A DNA stretch of 27,389 bases from positions 1 to 27,389 of the forward strand of contig JAHHSR010000017.1 in the NCBI GenBank assembly GCA_020025075.1, written 5' to 3'. Source of the stretch: Pectinatus sp. Lineage in GTDB: Bacteria; Bacillota; Negativicutes; Selenomonadales; Selenomonadaceae. Below the pieces are notes generated by a model. That model saw only the letters and a program-made list of their open reading frames with translations, made no database searches and had not been told where the DNA came from. Positions 22,853 to 27,389 of this stretch are shown in pieces (the first letter of the stretch is position 1; each line of letters starts with the position of its first letter). The position numbers were made by a program, and so were the translations under genes.

Positions 22853-23458
22853 TTGAATAGGATATCGAAGTGCTTTTTAAATGGCCTGATGGTTGTGGCG
22901 CCGCTTTTTGTCACCTATTTTCTCATTGCGACAGTTTGGTCGATGATTGATGGGCTTGTCGGGCGGTATATTCCAATTAAATTTCCCGGCATGGGCATAC
23001 TGATTGCTTTTGCGGCAATTACGGCCATTGGCGGCTTATCTTCGAATTGGATTTCACGCAAGCTTTTGCATTATGGAGAGGAAATAATCGGCAAGATACC
23101 AATAGTAAAATTTATTTATGGCAGCGTCAAACGCCTGTCTGATACAATTTTTAAATCTGGCAATATGTTCGAAAAAGCCGTCTTGGTACCCTATCCTCAT
23201 CCTGGTGTGCGCTGCCTCGGCTTTTTGATGACGCCTTTGTCGCCAGAAATGGCCACGTATTTTGGCGATGAGGAATATGTCTCCGTGTTTATTCCGTGGA
23301 GCCTCAATATGACTTCAGGATTTAATGTATTCGTGCCGAAAAAGGATGTCGTTCATATTGATATTCAAGGGGAAGAGGCACTGCAATATGTAATTACAGC
23401 TGGTGCTGTAATGCCTGATGGTCAAACGATGCACGCTGCCCCTGAAAAGGAAAGCTGA
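22853..23458 (+). CDS. DUF502-family membrane protein
   Basis: A 201-aa protein with two N-terminal transmembrane segments (about 10-30 and 45-65: LMVVAPLFVTYFLIATVW and GILIAFAAITAIGGL) and a soluble C-terminal part. The landmarks IPIVKFIYGSVKRLSDTIF and VLVPYPHPGVRCLGF are typical of DUF502, whose function is unknown. The start is TTG with GGAGAGGAG upstream; the ATG three bases earlier is out of frame and soon stops. It lies between era and recO, where other Firmicutes often carry dgkA or cdd. Confidence 0.85.
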   Translation: MNRISKCFLNGLMVVAPLFVTYFLIATVWSMIDGLVGRYIPIKFPGMGILIAFAAITAIGGLSSNWISRKLLHYGEEIIGKIPIVKFIYGSVKRLSDTIFKSGNMFEKAVLVPYPHPGVRCLGFLMTPLSPEMATYFGDEEYVSVFIPWSLNMTSGFNVFVPKKDVVHIDIQGEEALQYVITAGAVMPDGQTMHAAPEKES

Positions 23459-23459
23459 G

Positions 23460-24230
23460 ATGGCAATTTACGAGACGGAGGCAATCGTCTTAGGAGCGAC
23501 GAACTGGGGCGAGGCCGATAAGATTGTGACGCTTTTGACGCGTGAAAAGGGGAAGGTTAGGGCCGTAGCATACGGCAGCAGGCGGGCTAAAAGCCCGCTT
23601 TCCTCTTTGACGCAGCTATTTAATGTTGCTGATTTGCAGCTTTTTGCTTCTGCGCATGGACTCGATATTGTTCGAAGCTATGCGCACAAGTTTTTTTTAG
23701 CTGATTTGTCATATGATTATGAGGCTTTTGGATATGGGGCTTTTGTTGCGGAGTTGATTTGCGAATTTTGTGAAGAAAAAGAAGCTCAGCCCGAACTTTA
23801 TGAAAAAATTTTGCTCATCGTGCCGAGCTTTAAAAAGCGCAAGCCGCGCATTGTCGCTTTGGCCGCTTTTTATCAGATACTAGAATGTACAGGCTATCAG
23901 CTTCAGTATAAAAAATGTGTTAAGTGTGGCAATGCGCTTGATGAAGGGGCAGCTTTTTCTTTGTCCGAAGGAGGCGCGCTTTGCCATAATTGTAAGGGCA
24001 GCATAAAAGATAAGTTCCCTTACAAATTAGCCTTGCAAAAGCTCATAGCCACACTTTTGGATTTTAAGTGGCAAGATGATGTTGTTTTAAATCTTTCAGC
24101 GCAAGCGTTAAAAGAGGCGGAAAAGCTGATGATTGATTATTTGCGCTATATTTTCAATAAAGATTTAAAATCCCTTGCCTTTATTCAGCAGTTATTAGCA
24201 AGTCAGCCAATTTGCGCTTTAAAAAAATAA
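23460..24230 (+). CDS. recO: DNA repair protein RecO
   Basis: A 256-aa protein that loads RecA on SSB-coated DNA with RecR and RecF. It has the N-terminal OB-fold (MAIYETEAIVLGATNWGEAD, then TREKGKVRAVAYGSRR) and a zinc finger with Cys153-xx-Cys156 (CVKCG) and Cys175-xx-Cys178 (CHNC). The frame extends upstream into the previous gene, but the ATG at 23460, one base after the DUF502 stop, matches the family start and has AAGGAAAG before it. It is the last gene of the operon. Confidence 0.95.
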   Translation: MAIYETEAIVLGATNWGEADKIVTLLTREKGKVRAVAYGSRRAKSPLSSLTQLFNVADLQLFASAHGLDIVRSYAHKFFLADLSYDYEAFGYGAFVAELICEFCEEKEAQPELYEKILLIVPSFKKRKPRIVALAAFYQILECTGYQLQYKKCVKCGNALDEGAAFSLSEGGALCHNCKGSIKDKFPYKLALQKLIATLLDFKWQDDVVLNLSAQALKEAEKLMIDYLRYIFNKDLKSLAFIQQLLASQPICALKK

Positions 24231-24242
24231 TCAGTGTGTTTT

Positions 24243-24270
24243 TACCCTACAATTTTGTAGGGTATTTTTT
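24243..24270 (+). terminator. terminator after recO
   Basis: TACCCTACAA (24243-24252) pairs with TTGTAGGGTA (24255-24264), a 10-bp stem with a very short loop, followed by six T. It lies 13 bases after the stop codon. Confidence 0.88.
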
Positions 24271-24357
24271 ATATAAAATGTATTTATTTCACAATTAAAA
24301 TACTATAAATAAAAAAACAACAAAGGGAAAAAATGAAAAAATATTTTAAAAAACTAG

Positions 24358-24386
24358 TTGAAATACATTTTTACAGATATTATAAT
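24358..24386 (+). promoter_or_regulatory. strong promoter of ald
   Basis: TTGAAA (24358-24363), a 17-base spacer and a perfect TATAAT (24381-24386) form a near-consensus promoter. The start would be near 24393, leaving about 250 untranslated bases before the GTG of ald. A 28-codon frame at 24333-24419 overlaps the promoter and is not called. Confidence 0.75.
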
Positions 24387-24392
24387 AAAAGT

Positions 24393-24643
24393 GTAAATTT
24401 TAAACATGTAACAACGTAATATAAAAATCTGGCGAAAGAAAGGAGGACAAGCCAGATAGATTGCCTTGTATATGAAAAAGCAATGATGATTTTAGCGGTC
24501 GATGTTTTGTTTTTGGTTTGAGGTCATTTTAGAGTGGCATTTTGGTGCCAATTCAAAATGATTGTTTTCGCAAAAGTGAGAATTTTCCATCGTCTTAAAA
24601 GAGTATTTCTCGTGAGAAGGTTAATTTCTGAGGAGGAATTTTT
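24393..24643 (+). promoter_or_regulatory. long 5' leader of alanine dehydrogenase
   Basis: The leader holds a 7-bp stem, ATCTGGC (24427-24433) / GCCAGAT (24451-24457), whose loop carries AAGGAGG. It also has an imperfect hairpin, CATTTT..TGGCA/TGCCA..AAAATG (24525-24560), followed by a short T-rich stretch. I do not recognise a known riboswitch. There is no protein-coding frame longer than about 12 codons behind the AAGGAGG. Confidence 0.4.
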
Positions 24644-25765
24644 GTGATAATAGGCGTAGCGAAGGAAATCAAGAATAATGAAAATCGTGTTGGTCTTACA
24701 CCGTCGGGCAGTGAAGCGCTGATTAAGCATGGTCATAAAGTAATGATTGAAAAATCAGCTGGACTTGGCAGCGGTTTTAGCGATGAAGACTATATAAGGA
24801 CGGGCGCAACGATTATTGCTGATAAGGAAGAATTATTTACTAAGGCGGAAATGATTATAAAGGTCAAAGAGCCGCTGCCGCCTGAATATGATTTATTTCA
24901 TGAGGGGCAAATTCTTTATACTTATCTTCACTTGGCGCCTGAACCAAAATTGACGCAGGCTTTATTAAAGCACAAGGTAGTCGGGATAGCATATGAAACA
25001 GTAACGGGACGCGATGGTCATGGCTTGCCATTACTTTCACCGATGAGTGAAATAGCAGGACGTATGTCCATTCAGATTGGCGCGCAATTTTTGGAAAGCC
25101 GCTATGGCGGGCGTGGCGTGTTGCTAGGCGGCGTGAGCGGTGTTTGCCCGGCACAAGTTGTCATTATCGGGGGCGGCATTGTCGGCACGAATGCAGCGAA
25201 GATGGCTGCTGGCTTGGGAGCACGTGTTACGATTATCGACCTGAGCATAGAGAGACTGCGTTATTTGGATGATATATTTGGTGGTCGCGTTGTTACAGAG
25301 ATGTCCAATAGTTACAATATAGCAAAGTGGGTTAAGCAGGCAGACCTTTTGGTTGGTGCCGTTCTCGTTCCGGGTACAAAAGCACCTAAGTTAGTCACGC
25401 AGGATATGGTCAAAACGATGCGCAAGGGGGCTGTCATTGTCGATGTCGCTATCGACCAAGGCGGTTCTGTGGAAACTTGCGATCACTGCACGACGCATGA
25501 AGACCCTACATTTGAAAAATATGGCGTGCTTCATTATTCGGTTGCCAATATCCCCGGTGCGGTATCTCGCACGTCAACGCTAGCACTGACAAATGCAACT
25601 TTGTCTTATGCAATAGCGTTAGCTGATAAGGGATATAAGAAGGCTTGCCTAGACGATGCGGGCCTGATGAATGGCATCAATGTCATCGATGGCAAGGTGA
25701 CATATAAAGGGGTAGCTGACGGCTTGGGACTTGAATACCACGATATCAGAAAAATTATTAAATAA
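24644..25765 (+). CDS. ald: alanine dehydrogenase
   Basis: A 373-aa cytoplasmic NAD-dependent enzyme that interconverts alanine and pyruvate plus ammonia. The catalytic Lys75 (VKEP) and His96 (YLHLAPE) are at their canonical positions. The NAD site is IIGGGIVGTNAAKMAAGLGA (about 173-192) with the ribose-binding Asp198 in TIIDLS. Length is exactly usual for the family. The GTG start has GAGGAGG just upstream. It is transcribed from its own promoter behind a long leader and is followed by a terminator. Confidence 0.95.
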   Translation: MIIGVAKEIKNNENRVGLTPSGSEALIKHGHKVMIEKSAGLGSGFSDEDYIRTGATIIADKEELFTKAEMIIKVKEPLPPEYDLFHEGQILYTYLHLAPEPKLTQALLKHKVVGIAYETVTGRDGHGLPLLSPMSEIAGRMSIQIGAQFLESRYGGRGVLLGGVSGVCPAQVVIIGGGIVGTNAAKMAAGLGARVTIIDLSIERLRYLDDIFGGRVVTEMSNSYNIAKWVKQADLLVGAVLVPGTKAPKLVTQDMVKTMRKGAVIVDVAIDQGGSVETCDHCTTHEDPTFEKYGVLHYSVANIPGAVSRTSTLALTNATLSYAIALADKGYKKACLDDAGLMNGINVIDGKVTYKGVADGLGLEYHDIRKIIK

Positions 25766-25783
25766 AAGATGGTTTGATTTTGT

Positions 25784-25819
25784 AAAAAGTCTCCTGTCTA
25801 TACGGTGGGAGACTTTTTT
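25784..25819 (+). terminator. terminator between ald and the permease
   Basis: AAAAAGTCTCC (25784-25794) pairs with GGAGACTTTTT (25808-25818), with a 13-nt loop and a T-run. It lies 18 bases past the ald stop. No clear new promoter is seen in the 40 bases before the permease, so some read-through is likely. Confidence 0.85.
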
Positions 25820-25862
25820 GTTAGAAGAAAGACATATAAAAATTTATTGGAGGTGTATTGAC

Positions 25863-27272
25863 ATGGACTTGTTTCGCAAAAAAGATATAGCTGCTTTTCG
25901 GCTCATGGCGCAACAATCTGGCTTTACGCGCAATTTGACGGCAATGGATTTGGTAATGCTGGGGATTGGCAGCGTTATTGGTACAGGGATTTTCGTCTTG
26001 ACAGGGATTGGCGCGGCTCTTTATGCTGGGCCAGGAATATCTATTTCTTTTATTTTATCATCAGTAGCTTGTGCTTTTGCTGGTCTTGCCTATGCAGAAT
26101 ACGCCTCGATGGTACCCGTATCTGGGAGTGCGTACGCCTATACTTATACGTCTTTAGGCGAATTTGTGGCATTTATTGTCGGCTGGAATTTAATTTTGGA
26201 ATATACCGTTACGTGCAGTACCGTTGCAGCGGGATGGTCAGCTTACGTGGTGGGACTCTTGAAGGCGGGCGGCATTCATTTGCCAATAGCATTTTCAAAG
26301 GTGCCAGCAGAGGGCGGGATAGTCAATTTGCCCGCCATTATCGTTACGATGCTGCTCTGCCTTTTGCTCATTCACGGTACAAAAGAGAGCGTCACGCTTA
26401 ATAAGATTCTTGTCATCATTAAATTGTGTGTTATCGCGTTGTTTTTTATTTTGGCTACCCCGCATGTCGAAATATCTAACTGGGAACCCTTTTTGCCTTT
26501 TGGCTATAACGGCATTGTTACGGGAGCGGCAATTGTCTTTTTTGCTTATATTGGTTTTGATGCTGTTGCGACTTCGGCAGAAGAAGCGAAAAATCCCTCA
26601 CGCAATGTACCTATCGGTATTTTGGGCTCTCTTGCTATCTGCGCTGTCTTATACTTCTTTGTTGCGCTTGTCCTTACCGGAATTGTGCCCTATTTTGAAT
26701 TAAACACAGCTGAACCGGTGGCCTTTGCCTTGCGATATATAGGCTATGATATTGGTTCATTTATTGTTGCCGTTGGGGCGATATGCGGTATCACGACAGT
26801 CTTATTGGTCTTGCTTTATGGGCAGGCACGCATTTTTTTTGCCTTGTCGCGCGATGGCATGATTCCCGAAAAAATATGCAAAGTGCATAAAGTTTATCAT
26901 ACGCCCTACTTGGTAACTATTGGTGGGTGCATAATCGTTTCTTTGATAGCAGGCTTTACGCCGATTAATATCATTGCTGAGCTGGCAAGTATAGGGACGC
27001 TTTTTGTATTTTTTATTGTTGGCTATGGCGTATTGTATTTGCGCATTAAACAGCCTGAAATTAAGCGCGGTTTTAAGTGCCCGGCCATTCACTTTGTTGC
27101 GCCAATGGCCATGTTTACTTGCGGGTATCTCATGTATAATCTGAGTATTGAAACGTGTATCAGGTTTTTAGTTTGGCTAGCTATCGGCATTATCTTTTAT
27201 TTTTGTTATAGCTATAAACATTCTAAGCTCAATGAAGCTGCAGATTCTTCTAAAAAAGCTGGTTTTGAATAA
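25863..27272 (+). CDS. APC-family amino acid permease
   Basis: A 469-aa membrane protein with about 12 hydrophobic segments. The N-terminal substrate-binding motif GIGSVIGTGIFVLTG (34-48) and the later FFAYIGFDAVATSAEEAKNP are hallmarks of the cationic amino acid transporter (CAT/YfnA-like) branch. The frame opens earlier, inside ald, but the ATG at 25863 has GGAGGTG upstream and begins the family N-terminus (DLFRKKD..., then LTAMDLVMLG). The substrate is not certain. Its place after ald suggests import of an amino acid that feeds alanine/pyruvate metabolism (inferred). Confidence 0.9.
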   Translation: MDLFRKKDIAAFRLMAQQSGFTRNLTAMDLVMLGIGSVIGTGIFVLTGIGAALYAGPGISISFILSSVACAFAGLAYAEYASMVPVSGSAYAYTYTSLGEFVAFIVGWNLILEYTVTCSTVAAGWSAYVVGLLKAGGIHLPIAFSKVPAEGGIVNLPAIIVTMLLCLLLIHGTKESVTLNKILVIIKLCVIALFFILATPHVEISNWEPFLPFGYNGIVTGAAIVFFAYIGFDAVATSAEEAKNPSRNVPIGILGSLAICAVLYFFVALVLTGIVPYFELNTAEPVAFALRYIGYDIGSFIVAVGAICGITTVLLVLLYGQARIFFALSRDGMIPEKICKVHKVYHTPYLVTIGGCIIVSLIAGFTPINIIAELASIGTLFVFFIVGYGVLYLRIKQPEIKRGFKCPAIHFVAPMAMFTCGYLMYNLSIETCIRFLVWLAIGIIFYFCYSYKHSKLNEAADSSKKAGFE

Positions 27273-27282
27273 AAGTAGCTGG

Positions 27283-27316
27283 AAAAGGTCACATCGCTTT
27301 AGATGGGGCCTTTTTT
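27283..27316 (+). terminator. terminator after the permease
   Basis: AAAAGGTCACATC (27283-27295) pairs with GATGGGGCCTTTT (27302-27314) with one G-T pair and one mismatch, followed by a T-run. It begins 10 bases past the stop codon. Confidence 0.75.
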
Positions 27317-27344
27317 ATTAATTAAAAAAATTTTAAAAAAGGTG

Positions 27345-27373
27345 TTGACAGGTTATATTAATCCATGTATAAT
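27345..27373 (+). promoter_or_regulatory. consensus promoter facing out of the window
   Basis: TTGACA (27345-27350), a 17-base spacer, and TATAAT (27368-27373) are a perfect match to the housekeeping promoter. Transcription would start near 27380, and the gene it serves lies beyond the window. So strong a promoter often drives stable RNA or a heavily expressed or repressed operon. Confidence 0.85.
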
Positions 27374-27389
27374 ATTTCTTGCGCTCGAG

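Noticed and set aside
24333..24419. 28-codon basic small frame with AAAGGG upstream
   Set aside because: It covers the strong ald promoter and is AT-driven in composition; nothing else supports translation.
24540..24558. TTGGCAC-like element on the minus strand in the ald leader
   Set aside because: The second element reads TGCCA, not TTGCW, it faces away from ald toward the recO terminator, and it is better explained as a hairpin arm.
1..27389. tRNA, rRNA or CRISPR array
   Set aside because: No cloverleaf with a TTCGA-type arm, no rRNA segment and no regularly spaced repeat was found on either strand by reading.

Overview
The window looks like chromosome of an anaerobic member of the Firmicutes, most probably a Negativicute (Selenomonas/Megamonas-like). 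This is an inference from gene content and not a database match. Supporting signs are low to moderate GC, strong GGAGG-type ribosome binding sites with many GTG/TTG starts, an aspartase-DcuA pair for C4-dicarboxylate metabolism, a split transketolase, a LevR-type sigma-54 activator, and the PhoH-YbeY-Era-RecO string together with MinD. No rRNA, tRNA or CRISPR array was seen.

Layout. 1-3760: a fructose operon on the minus strand (fruR-fruK-fruA) with a promoter and candidate operator upstream of fruR and a terminator after fruA. 3777-5586: a two-gene minus-strand unit encoding a two-pore-helix-type potassium channel and a divergent Hsp33-like redox protein. 5653-6040: a wrecked IS200/IS605-type tnpB fragment that still has its right-end hairpin. 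6049-9316: the minus-strand aspA-dcuA operon, its long structured leader, and a textbook sigma-54 promoter. 9317-11059: a divergently transcribed LevR-like sigma-54 activator. 11075-11985: a second DeoR-family repressor with repeated sites in front of it. 12226-14179: a transketolase split into two overlapping genes. 14227-18276: a phosphohexomutase - EcfA - EcfT - truA operon. 18283-20134 (minus): minD followed by an unrecognised repetitive, probably beta-solenoid protein. 20383-24270: phoH-ybeY-era-DUF502-recO. 24358-27316: alanine dehydrogenase behind a long leader, a terminator, then an APC-family amino acid permease. 27345-27373: a consensus promoter firing out of the window.

How the genes work together. 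The most coherent unit is 6049-11059. AspA deaminates aspartate to fumarate and DcuA exchanges C4-dicarboxylates, which feeds fumarate respiration to succinate. The operon has a TTGGCAC-N5-TTGCA promoter and is divergent from an AAA+ activator of the LevR family that has kept a near-GAFTGA loop. That activator lacks the PTS EIIA/EIIB modules, and its single PRD-like domain appears to have lost its phosphorylatable histidines. Four copies of an AGTGTATA element lie between the two genes, and a leader of about 240 nt with several stems precedes aspA. I read this as a sigma-54-controlled aspartate/fumarate regulon with a PTS-independent LevR derivative, possibly with a second RNA-level control. 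I know of no description of this combination, but could not search.

Other items worth checking are the channel/Hsp33 pair, the MinD-associated solenoid protein with no minC or minE next to it, the ECF module with one ATPase, and the leader of ald.
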